Of a stretch of DNA of 64,000 nt, positions 41,749-49,523 are shown one piece after another (the stretch's first letter is position 1; each line of letters opens with the position of its first letter). A program made the translations under genes and the position numbers. Below the pieces are notes generated by a model. It saw nothing but the letters and a program-made list of their open reading frames with translations, was not told where the DNA came from and ran no database searches. The stretch comes from Chitinophaga agri (lineage in GTDB: Bacteria > Bacteroidota > Bacteroidia > Chitinophagales > Chitinophagaceae): positions 62,001 through 126,000 of the forward strand of contig NZ_CP048113.1 of the NCBI RefSeq assembly GCF_010093065.1, given 5' to 3'.

Positions 41749-43131
41749 ATGCGTTGCATTGCCGTACTTGATATTGGTAAGACGAATAAGAAGATCTTCC
41801 TCATTGATGAACACTACCGCATCGTCAGGGAGAGTGGCACCACTTTCCCGGAAACAACCGATGAAGACGGCGATCCGTGTGAGAATATTACGCTGCTGAC
41901 CGCCTGGGTAAAGGAAAGCCTCTGCGAGCTGGTGCGGCTCCCGGAATACACGGTCGTCGCCATTAATTTCAGTACTTACGGCGCCAGTATGGTCTATCTG
42001 GATGAAGAAGGACAGGTACTGGCGCCCCTTTATAACTACCTGAAGCCATATCCCGCAGGCATGCAGGAGCAGCTGTGCGAAGGTAGCGGCGGACTGGAAC
42101 AGGTGTGTAGTGATACCGCCTCTCCGGCATTAGGCAGTCTGAACGCCGGATTACAGTTATATCGGATCAAACAGACCCGACCTGCCCTTTTTGAAAAGAT
42201 ACGCTATGCCCTGCATCTGCCGCAGTATGTCAGCTTCCTCGTAACAGGCCAGCCGCTGGCCGATATCACCAGTATCGGATGCCATACCATGTTGTGGGAC
42301 TTTGCCAGGCAGCGGTACCATGAGTGGGTCGTGAGAGAAGGACTGGCAGATAAGTTTGCCGCAGTATTTCCTGGTAACCGCGTACTGCCGGCGTCCATTG
42401 CCGGAAAAAATTATATGGCAGGTGTCGGATTGCACGACAGTTCAGCAGCACTGATACCTTACCTGTCGAGCTTTTCAGCGCCCTTTGCGCTGATCTCCAC
42501 CGGTACCTGGTGTATCACCCTTAACCCCTTCAATGATAGTCCTTTAACACCGGCCGAACTGGCGTCAGACTGCCTCTGTTACCTTACATATGAAAATCGA
42601 CCGGTGAAGGCGGCAAGACTCTTCGCCGGCAATGAACATGAGCAGCAGGTCAAAAGGCTGGCAGAATATTATCAAACACCGGTAAATTACTACCAGCAAG
42701 TCGTATTTGACCCCGCTATATTTGCTCAATTGCTCGTGGTATCTCCGCAACAGGAAACGCCCGTACCTGGTATGGGACTGTTGCAGGCTTCCCGCTTTGC
42801 AGAAAGGTCAATGACGGACTTTGCCAGCTATGAGATCGCTTACCACCGTTTGATGATGGATATTATGGAACAGCAACAGTTTTCTGCATCGCTGGTGATA
42901 ACAGGCACACCGGTAAAGCGGATCTTTGTAGACGGTGGCTTCAGCAGGAATACGGTATATATGCATCTGCTGGCGGCAGCTTTCCCTCACATGGAAGTGT
43001 ACGCCGCCTCTGTAGCCCAGGCTACCGCAGTAGGCGCCGCTCTCGCTATACACCGGCACTGGAATACGCAACCGTTACCAGCCGATCTCGTAGAGATGAG
43101 ACATTACAGCCACGGCTCGATTTATATTTGA
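41749..43131 (+). CDS. rhaB: FGGY family carbohydrate kinase, probable rhamnulokinase
   Basis: 460-aa sugar kinase of the hexokinase-actin fold. Seen: phosphate-1 motif VLDIGKTNKKIFLID (residues 5-19); FSTYGASMVYLDEEG near 74-88; SIGCHTMLWDF near 181-191; ALISTGTWCITL near 247-258 (adenosine/phosphate-2 region); and FVDGGFSRNTVYMHLLAAAFP near 394-414. The last catalytic base Asp is expected in the second domain near GVGLHDSSAALIPY (Asp near 227). Substrate L-rhamnulose is inferred from position between rhaI and lutA and from the pathway; the family also includes xylulose and fuculose kinases. Its stop is 5 nt upstream of the lutA ATG. A short AATTCC-type repeat ends just before the start codon. 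Confidence 0.87.
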   Translation: MRCIAVLDIGKTNKKIFLIDEHYRIVRESGTTFPETTDEDGDPCENITLLTAWVKESLCELVRLPEYTVVAINFSTYGASMVYLDEEGQVLAPLYNYLKPYPAGMQEQLCEGSGGLEQVCSDTASPALGSLNAGLQLYRIKQTRPALFEKIRYALHLPQYVSFLVTGQPLADITSIGCHTMLWDFARQRYHEWVVREGLADKFAAVFPGNRVLPASIAGKNYMAGVGLHDSSAALIPYLSSFSAPFALISTGTWCITLNPFNDSPLTPAELASDCLCYLTYENRPVKAARLFAGNEHEQQVKRLAEYYQTPVNYYQQVVFDPAIFAQLLVVSPQQETPVPGMGLLQASRFAERSMTDFASYEIAYHRLMMDIMEQQQFSASLVITGTPVKRIFVDGGFSRNTVYMHLLAAAFPHMEVYAASVAQATAVGAALAIHRHWNTQPLPADLVEMRHYSHGSIYI

Positions 43132-43136
43132 ACAAG

Positions 43137-43877
43137 ATGAAAGTAGGACTATTCATACCATGTTACATTGATCAGTTTTATCCGCAGGTAGGTATCGCCA
43201 CGCTATCACTACTGGAGAAACTGGGATGTGAGGTGGTATACCCGCAGGGTCAGACCTGCTGTGGTCAACCCATGGCCAATTCAGGATTTGAACACCTGAC
43301 CTCCGGATGTAACACGCTCTTCGTAGATCATTTTCAGGATTTTGATTACATCGTAGGACCCTCCGGCAGTTGTGTATTGCATATCAAAGATCATCTGCAT
43401 GTACATGGCCGCGAGGACAAGGCTACGCATATCCGTCAGCGTATTTATGAGCTGTCAGAGTTCCTGACCGATGTGCTCAAAGTGGAACACCTGCAGGCCA
43501 GATTTCCGCATAGGGTGGGTATTCACCAGAGCTGCCACGGTCAGCGCGGATTAGGTATTTCCCAGATGAGTGAACTGGTGGCCGCTCCGTTCTCCAAGCC
43601 GCAGCAGCTGCTGAAGATGGTAGAAGGACTGGAACTGGTAGAGCTGAAACGAACGGATGAATGTTGCGGTTTTGGCGGTACCTTCTGTGTCTTTGAAGAA
43701 GCAGTATCCGTGAAAATGGGTAAAGACCGTATTGCAGATCACGTTAATAATGGCGCAGAATATATCACCGGAAACGATGTCAGTTGCCTGATGCACCTGG
43801 AAGGGATCTTGAAACGGCAGCAGAGCAATGTGAAAGTATTGCACATCGCAGAAATATTAAACGCCAGCATAAACTAA
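43137..43877 (+). CDS. lutA: L-lactate oxidation complex subunit LutA (CCG-domain Fe-S protein)
   Basis: 246-aa cytosolic subunit with two CCG domains, part of the LutABC (LldEFG) iron-sulfur complex that oxidises L-lactate to pyruvate. Seen: VGLFIPCYIDQFYPQVG at the N-terminus, QTCCGQPMANSGF near 41-53, HQSCHGQRGLG near 125-136 and DECCGFGGTFCVFEEAVSVKMG near 176-197. Length matches LutA (about 240). The frame opens at a TTG overlapping the rhaB stop; the ATG at 43137 is preferred. Its place in the rhamnose cluster explains the use of L-lactate made by the aldolase/dehydrogenase fusion. Confidence 0.92.
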   Translation: MKVGLFIPCYIDQFYPQVGIATLSLLEKLGCEVVYPQGQTCCGQPMANSGFEHLTSGCNTLFVDHFQDFDYIVGPSGSCVLHIKDHLHVHGREDKATHIRQRIYELSEFLTDVLKVEHLQARFPHRVGIHQSCHGQRGLGISQMSELVAAPFSKPQQLLKMVEGLELVELKRTDECCGFGGTFCVFEEAVSVKMGKDRIADHVNNGAEYITGNDVSCLMHLEGILKRQQSNVKVLHIAEILNASIN

Positions 43878-43893
43878 TTAAGTAGGAATTAGC

Positions 43894-44022
43894 ATTAGGA
43901 ATTGGTAAGTCGTCAGATGGAAGCAGACTTTAGACAATCTACATGGTCGCATGCTATTCATCAATTTGATGACGCTCTCTACGCTATTCCTGATTCCTGA
44001 TTCCCGATTCCCAATTCCTAAT
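43894..44022. repeat. 129-bp element with inverted AATTCC ends between lutA and lutB
   Basis: ATTAGGAATTGG (43894-43905) and CCAATTCCTAAT (44011-44022) are exact inverted repeats. Inside the right end are tandem variants of ATTCCTG/ATTCCCG. The element fills most of the lutA-lutB gap and ends 8 nt before the lutB ATG. Confidence 0.6.
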
Positions 44023-44030
44023 TTTTTCGA

Positions 44031-45404
44031 ATGGAACATAAACATCAGGAACACGCCGCTCTTGCAGATACCTTTAACGCCAACGAACCCCGCGTGAACT
44101 GGCATGACGAAACCCTCTGGTGGGTACGTCAGAAACGCGACCGTATGGCCTGGAGTCTTCCGGAGTGGGAGGAACTGAGAGAAGCGGCTTCCCGTATCAA
44201 GCATAATGTGCTGGGTAACCTGCATGACTATCTGCTGGAGTTTGAAAAGAACGCTGTGGCCAATGGTGCAGTGGTGCACTGGGCGGCAGATGCAGCCGAA
44301 CATAACAAGATCGTACTGCAGCTGTTACAGGAGCAGGGCGTGAAACGGATGGTGAAGAGCAAATCCATGCTAACCGAAGAATGTCATCTGAATCCTTACC
44401 TGGCAGAACATGGTATTGAAGTGGTGGACACCGACCTGGGCGAGCGTATCGTACAGCTGGCCAAGGAACCTCCCAGTCATATCGTGCTGCCCTGTATCCA
44501 TAAAAAGAAAGAGGAGATAGGAGAGCTGTTCCATGAACATCTTGGCACGCCTGCGGGTAACGCCGATCCCAAATTCCTTACCGCGGCTGCCCGCCAGCAC
44601 CTGAGAAAAGAGTTTATCCAGTCAAGGGTGGCGATCACCGGTGTGAATTTCGCGGTAGCAGAGACAGGTGAGATGGTAGTTTGTACCAACGAAGGGAATG
44701 CCGATATGGGTGCACATCTGGCAGATGTACACATTGCCTGTATGGGACTCGAAAAGATCATCCCGCAGCGTAAACACCTCGGGGTATTCCTGCGTCTCCT
44801 GGCGAGAAGTGCTACGGGGCAACCCATTACCACTTACAGCAGCCATTTCCGCAAACCTAAAGCCGGACAACAGTTACATATTGTACTCGTAGATAACGGT
44901 CGTAGCCGTCAGCTGGGCAGGGAAGATTTCCGCAACTCACTGAAATGTATCCGTTGCGGGGCCTGTATGAATACCTGTCCTGTATACCGCCGGAGCGGAG
45001 GCCATAGCTATCATAATGCTATCGCAGGACCTATCGGCTCTATCCTGGCGCCTAACCTGGACATGAAGGAATATGCCGATCTCCCTTTTGCTTCAACCTT
45101 ATGTGGCTCCTGCTCAAATGTATGTCCGGTAAAGATCGACATCCATCAGCAGCTCTATAAATGGCGGCAGGTGATCACCAAGGAAGGATATACCGGGAAA
45201 ACCAAGGCTGCCGGTATGCATGCCATGAATATAGTCTTGTCTAAACCAGGATTGTATAAAACTGCTGGTGGTGTAGGCCGCTGGGTCATGCGTACTTTCC
45301 CTGCTGTGGTGAATAATGGCATGAATCCCTGGTACAAACAGCGCGAAATGCCTGCGCCTCCGAAAGACTCATTTGCCGACTGGTACAAGAAGAACAGGAA
45401 GTAA
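44031..45404 (+). CDS. lutB: L-lactate oxidation complex subunit LutB
   Basis: 457-aa Fe-S protein. N-terminal LUD domain (about 60-300: HIVLPCIHKKKEEIGELF, VAITGVNFAVAETGEMVVCTNEGNADMG) followed by a ferredoxin-like domain with two 4Fe-4S motifs, CIRCGACMNTCPVYRRSGG (about 305-323) and LCGSCSNVCPVKIDIHQ (about 358-374). This is the usual LutB (LldF, YkgF) layout and length. Works with LutA and LutC, probably membrane-associated through quinone reduction. It is separated from lutA by a repeat element of about 150 bp but lies on the same strand with no terminator. Confidence 0.93.
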   Translation: MEHKHQEHAALADTFNANEPRVNWHDETLWWVRQKRDRMAWSLPEWEELREAASRIKHNVLGNLHDYLLEFEKNAVANGAVVHWAADAAEHNKIVLQLLQEQGVKRMVKSKSMLTEECHLNPYLAEHGIEVVDTDLGERIVQLAKEPPSHIVLPCIHKKKEEIGELFHEHLGTPAGNADPKFLTAAARQHLRKEFIQSRVAITGVNFAVAETGEMVVCTNEGNADMGAHLADVHIACMGLEKIIPQRKHLGVFLRLLARSATGQPITTYSSHFRKPKAGQQLHIVLVDNGRSRQLGREDFRNSLKCIRCGACMNTCPVYRRSGGHSYHNAIAGPIGSILAPNLDMKEYADLPFASTLCGSCSNVCPVKIDIHQQLYKWRQVITKEGYTGKTKAAGMHAMNIVLSKPGLYKTAGGVGRWVMRTFPAVVNNGMNPWYKQREMPAPPKDSFADWYKKNRK

Positions 45405-45452
45405 CCGTTCATCAGGGCGTCATTCCAAATTGATCATTTTTTAATTACACTT

Positions 45453-46034
45453 ATGTCACGCGAAGCGATACTCGCCGCTATAAAGAATAATCAGCCTGCA
45501 TACCAGGAATTACCTGACCTGTCTGGCTTCAGCCATGCAGGCGCAGGAGATCCTGCCGCTTTTAAAAAAGTGGTGGAGTCCCTCGGCGGACAGGTATTCG
45601 AGATTGCTTCATTCACAGAAATACAACCGCTGGTAGCGGAACATTATACCGACCTGAGTAAGGTAGTGGCCATTGAGGATGCGTATCTTCCGGGTGCAGC
45701 TACCGGCTGGCAGACAGGCGACGGCCGTCAGCTGGAACAGGTGGACCTGGCTATCATTCCCGGGCAGCTGGGCGTCGCTGAGAACGGGGCTATCTGGGTG
45801 ACGGAAAAGGAGATGGAAGTAAGAGTACTGCCATTCATTACCCAGCACCTGGCCCTGGTGATCAGCAAAGATGCGATCCTGCCTACAATGCACGATGCCT
45901 ATGCGCGTATCGGAGGACCGGAGAACGGTTTCGGTGCATTCATTGCTGGTCCGTCAAAAACAGCCGACATTGAGCAGTCGCTGGTCCTCGGTGCGCATGG
46001 CGCAAAGAGCCTGACTGTCTTTATCATCGGATAA
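45453..46034 (+). CDS. lutC: L-lactate oxidation complex subunit LutC (LUD domain)
   Basis: 193-aa protein made of one LUD domain. Seen: [13 protein letters not shown] at the N-terminus; [20 protein letters not shown] near 108-127, the core LUD motif; [28 protein letters not shown] near 131-158; and the ending [31 protein letters not shown], where GPSxTADIE is the family signature. Third subunit of the LutABC complex. Follows lutB by 48 nt and precedes rhaM by 16 nt. Confidence 0.93.
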   Translation: MSREAILAAIKNNQPAYQELPDLSGFSHAGAGDPAAFKKVVESLGGQVFEIASFTEIQPLVAEHYTDLSKVVAIEDAYLPGAATGWQTGDGRQLEQVDLAIIPGQLGVAENGAIWVTEKEMEVRVLPFITQHLALVISKDAILPTMHDAYARIGGPENGFGAFIAGPSKTADIEQSLVLGAHGAKSLTVFIIG

Positions 46035-46050
46035 CCCATTATTCCATGTT

Positions 46051-46362
46051 ATGAAGATCGCTTTTAAAATGCAGCTCAAACCAGGCTGCAAAGAAGAGTA
46101 CCGTAAGCGCCACGATACCATATGGCCCGAACTGAGCGTATTGCTGAAAGACAATGGCGTCAGCGACTATACCATCTTCCTCGACGAAGAAACAAACACC
46201 CTGTTTGGCGTGCAGCAACAGGCAGGGGGACGGTCATCGCAGGATCTGGGTGCCTTGCCTGTTGTGCAACGCTGGTGGGCCTATATGGCCGACCTGATGG
46301 AGACCAATGAAGACAATTCACCGGTGACGAAACCGTTGGTACAGGTATTTCATATGGACTGA
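46051..46362 (+). CDS. rhaM: L-rhamnose mutarotase RhaM
   Basis: 103-aa dimeric alpha-beta barrel protein that interconverts alpha- and beta-L-rhamnose so that the isomerase gets its preferred anomer. Seen: [23 protein letters not shown] (His near residue 24 is the catalytic His), [20 protein letters not shown], and [29 protein letters not shown], matching the WxxxMADIM...P...EVFHL end of the family. Last gene of the rhamnose/lactate cluster. Its stop directly abuts the stop of the convergent usher-like gene, with no base between. Confidence 0.93.
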   Translation: MKIAFKMQLKPGCKEEYRKRHDTIWPELSVLLKDNGVSDYTIFLDEETNTLFGVQQQAGGRSSQDLGALPVVQRWWAYMADLMETNEDNSPVTKPLVQVFHMD

Positions 46363-49005
46363 TCATCTCCTTTCCAGTATAAACTGGATATCGTCTATCA
46401 CATCACCTTCCCGCTTGGCGCTGATATGGATATCATAAGCTGCCTGCTGTGGTTTCATCTTCAGTTTCTTCATCTGTGCCGGGTCAGGCTGAATAACATA
46501 ATCGCCCGGCGGTAGTCCCATATAGTTGAAATACCCGTCCGATTCCGTCAGGATACATTTTACCAGCGTACTGTCTGATTTATAAATGCAGATCTTAATA
46601 CCCGACTGCTCCTTCAGCAGGGTATCTTCCCGCAAACGTACCGTACCTGCCACTTCTCCCATTACAGATACGGGTACATCTACACGGCGCAGCTGATTCG
46701 GCTCTATGGTGACGCGTATGGTGGGTTTGCTGATCTGCCAGGATACACTCTCAAAGCCTTTGGATTCCAGTTCGAACAGGTACGCGGCGTAAGGCTCCAT
46801 ATCCATGATGCAGATGCTGGTATCCTTGAGATTACGCATCATTCTGCCGCCGTTATATTTTAACTGCAGGCCTTCCACTCTGGGCTCTCCTTTATCAAAC
46901 CGTTCATTGTTGTTGAGGTCGAGGAATGGCACAAATACAATACCTCCTGAGCCAACGCTGGAGCGGTGATATGCACCGGAATAACCCGAATTCCCATCAT
47001 GGATGATACTGCCTCTGGCTGATTCCACCAGTGTGGTCAGGTTGTTATTGCGCCACAGCGAAAAGCCGATCTGTGCAAAGGAAAAATCATAGCGCAGCCC
47101 TATGCCATAGTTAGTGATATTGTTACGGTAGTTCTTCTCATAGGAGACGTTCAGATAGCCGTTCTTAAAGAGATATTTTCCTGCCTCTGCACGTACCGCC
47201 ATGAAGCGCTGACTGTTGTAATCATATTGTACCTGTGGCGTGAACAGGATATTGCCGGGCACCCGGAATGTCAGGGCCAGATTGCTGTATACAAACGGGT
47301 CCTCGTCTTTCATAAAGATCGCGTAGGTGGACAGACTGGTTCCGATCCTGTACACTGCACCTGATACCAGCCATTCTGTAGTCGTATAATGGGATCCGGG
47401 CAGGATGATCTGGTCGACGGTGAACCGGTTGAAGACAGAGAAATTCTTCGAAGTGAACGGTTTGGATATAACCGCTTTCCGTTCCTCCAGCCAGTTATAG
47501 ATGATGGCCGTCTGTCCTTTTTTAAACTTCGAATAACTTAGTTCTGCCTGCCAGTTGTTCTGGCTGCGGTAACTCAGGATGCCTCTTCCCCTGACACCAT
47601 AGGTGTATTCCCCCGAGAACAGCAGGTTGGCTACAAGGCGGATGGAGGTCGTCACGAAGGGCAGCGTATTGGCCTTTCTGATGGACGAGAGGTACTCAAC
47701 GCCTGCGCCGACGGTAATGGTATTGGTGATGCCGTAGCTGGCCTGAATACGGCCTAATTTGCTGTTTACAGAGTCTTCTGCCACACCTGCACTGGCGGTG
47801 TACTCAAATTCACGGGCGGGCAGGAAATTGAAAGGAATATTGATGTTCTCTTCGAGGAATCGCTCCTCCCCCCACGGACCGTAGAATCGCAGCCTGATCT
47901 GTGAATTTCCGTATACCAGCGGTACCTGGAAGGTATAAAAACCAGCGGCATCAGCTACGGTATAATCAACCAGGGCATTATTGATATAGAGCTCCACTGT
48001 CCACCCGGGATCTGTAAAGTTACTGAGGGTGTAGGTGCCATAGGAACGACGGTATGTAGTTGGGGCATTGGTGACCTGTACACCAACCACCGGCGCATAC
48101 AGCGAGGAGATGGTAGGGGTGAAGATCTTACCGGCAACCACCTGTCGCAGCCACTTTCTGTCATTGTTAACGAACCGTAACCGGTAGTACTGCTGCCGCT
48201 GATCGAAAGGACGGATGATACTACTGTCAGGATGTATTGCTTTTAACTGCTGCCGCGCATAGTTGTTGTAGTTCAGTGATACGGTAGCTTCCCCTCCGGC
48301 AAACGTACCTCCCATGGTCAGGTTCAGCCAGGTGTCATTGACACTCTGTAAACGCTGGGTAGATACGACCGACCAGTCTGCCATACCGAATTTGAACAAC
48401 TTTTTGCTTCGTCCGATGGTCGTGTCAGCAACAATATTCCCCTTCAGTTTATTCAGGTTGCGATAAATGAGCTGTTGCCGCATCTCCCGGATGGCAGGTA
48501 ACTCTACCTTGGAACTTACCTTAACAGATAAGCTCCGGAAACTGAACTGACAGTCCAGGTTAAACACGCTGGTGAAATAGTCTGTACGCAGGTAAAGCCC
48601 TGTTTCCATTTTCACCAGGTCGTCAGGCTTTACGTTGAAGACTTTATCCCGGAAGCGGATCACGTTATTCTTTTTATCGATCAGGAACCCGGCATCCTGG
48701 GTGATGAAGAAACCGGATAACGAGTCCAGTGTTTCCGACGTCATATTACGGATCTTCAGAAAGTTGAATACATCCGTAATCGAGAGATAGGCAATTTCAT
48801 CTTTCACCACAGCAGGTATCTCAGCACCGCCTAAGCCCTGCAATATCACCATGATGGAAGTTTCGTCATATTTGGGGTCTTCGTCATTATCACCTTCTTT
48901 GTCTTTTGCATACATGGGGAGTGCACACGCTGCCAGCAGCAGTATACAGACTGCTTTGCCGCAATGCCGCAACAATGGAATAATATGGATAGTAATGCCT
49001 GTCAT
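46363..49005 (-). CDS. usher-like outer membrane protein
   Basis: 880 aa with signal peptide (about 1-33, ending LPMYA). Residues 40-200 form a periplasmic-type N-terminal region (VVKDEIAYLSITDVFNFLKIRN); 210-330 enter a beta-barrel (YYRLRFVNNDRKWLRQVVAGKI); 340-415 hold a plug-like Ig module (GWTVELYINNALVDYTVADAAGFYTFQVPLVYG and RLRFYGPWGEER), as in fimbrial ushers; 415-710 are further alternating strands; then VPFLDLNNNERFDKGEPRVEG, a Ca-binding-type motif seen in usher-like proteins; and a C-terminal Ig/SdrD-like module. It closes an operon with a PapD-like chaperone and two DUF4402 proteins, which supports a role as the subunit-exporting pore. It diverges strongly from classical FimD/PapC, so the name usher-like is an inference. 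Confidence 0.78.
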   Translation of the reverse strand: MTGITIHIIPLLRHCGKAVCILLLAACALPMYAKDKEGDNDEDPKYDETSIMVILQGLGGAEIPAVVKDEIAYLSITDVFNFLKIRNMTSETLDSLSGFFITQDAGFLIDKKNNVIRFRDKVFNVKPDDLVKMETGLYLRTDYFTSVFNLDCQFSFRSLSVKVSSKVELPAIREMRQQLIYRNLNKLKGNIVADTTIGRSKKLFKFGMADWSVVSTQRLQSVNDTWLNLTMGGTFAGGEATVSLNYNNYARQQLKAIHPDSSIIRPFDQRQQYYRLRFVNNDRKWLRQVVAGKIFTPTISSLYAPVVGVQVTNAPTTYRRSYGTYTLSNFTDPGWTVELYINNALVDYTVADAAGFYTFQVPLVYGNSQIRLRFYGPWGEERFLEENINIPFNFLPAREFEYTASAGVAEDSVNSKLGRIQASYGITNTITVGAGVEYLSSIRKANTLPFVTTSIRLVANLLFSGEYTYGVRGRGILSYRSQNNWQAELSYSKFKKGQTAIIYNWLEERKAVISKPFTSKNFSVFNRFTVDQIILPGSHYTTTEWLVSGAVYRIGTSLSTYAIFMKDEDPFVYSNLALTFRVPGNILFTPQVQYDYNSQRFMAVRAEAGKYLFKNGYLNVSYEKNYRNNITNYGIGLRYDFSFAQIGFSLWRNNNLTTLVESARGSIIHDGNSGYSGAYHRSSVGSGGIVFVPFLDLNNNERFDKGEPRVEGLQLKYNGGRMMRNLKDTSICIMDMEPYAAYLFELESKGFESVSWQISKPTIRVTIEPNQLRRVDVPVSVMGEVAGTVRLREDTLLKEQSGIKICIYKSDSTLVKCILTESDGYFNYMGLPPGDYVIQPDPAQMKKLKMKPQQAAYDIHISAKREGDVIDDIQFILERR

Positions 49006-49012
49006 TAGCGTT

Positions 49013-49516
49013 TTATTCCTGTATAAATGTGACCGAAAACACGCCGCTGTAATTGCCCGCCGGATTCGCCGGTGGCGGCCCTACGGTAAGTGTACCTCCG
49101 ATGCGCACAATCGTGCGTGCAGGGGTGGTTGCTGTTGCTATAAAAGGGGAGCCTGTACTGGACGTTCCAATATGTAAGGCTAAAGTGCCACCGTTGCTGC
49201 CGGTGAGCGTAACATCCGGTCCGTTCAGGATGGAGACCAGTGTACCGGGATTTGCATCTACTTCAAATATGGCCGGTGAGAACGGAAAACCGAGATTCGC
49301 CTGTACGATACTACCCGTCACGGAGCGGGATCCGTCAGGAAAGATGGTGACCGTTCCCCCGGTAACACCCTGGAAGAATGCGCCGAAGATCAATCCCTGT
49401 GCGGGATTAACATACACTGATATCGGCCTGGGGGGCTGTTCCTGACCGTATAACACGGCCGGGGTCAGTAGCAGTCCGATACAGAATAGACGATATATAC
49501 GCTTGATTACTTTCAT
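49013..49516 (-). CDS. DUF4402 protein, second putative fimbrial subunit
   Basis: 167 aa from ATG 49516; a longer frame from 49537 would overlap the giant gene, while this start leaves 7 nt and gives a clean signal peptide (KRIYRLFCIGLLLTPAVLYGQ). DUF4402 features are visible: PAQGLIFGAFFQGVTGGTVTIFPDGSRSVTG near 25-55, FEVDANPGTLVSIL, and the closing NYSGVFSVTFIQE strand, which resembles the donor/acceptor-type last strand of pilin subunits. Family DUF4402 is beta-sandwich and often found with chaperone-usher-like genes. Short and single-domain, so a minor or tip subunit; inferred. Confidence 0.83.
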   Translation of the reverse strand: MKVIKRIYRLFCIGLLLTPAVLYGQEQPPRPISVYVNPAQGLIFGAFFQGVTGGTVTIFPDGSRSVTGSIVQANLGFPFSPAIFEVDANPGTLVSILNGPDVTLTGSNGGTLALHIGTSSTGSPFIATATTPARTIVRIGGTLTVGPPPANPAGNYSGVFSVTFIQE

Positions 49517-49523
49517 CAGATAA

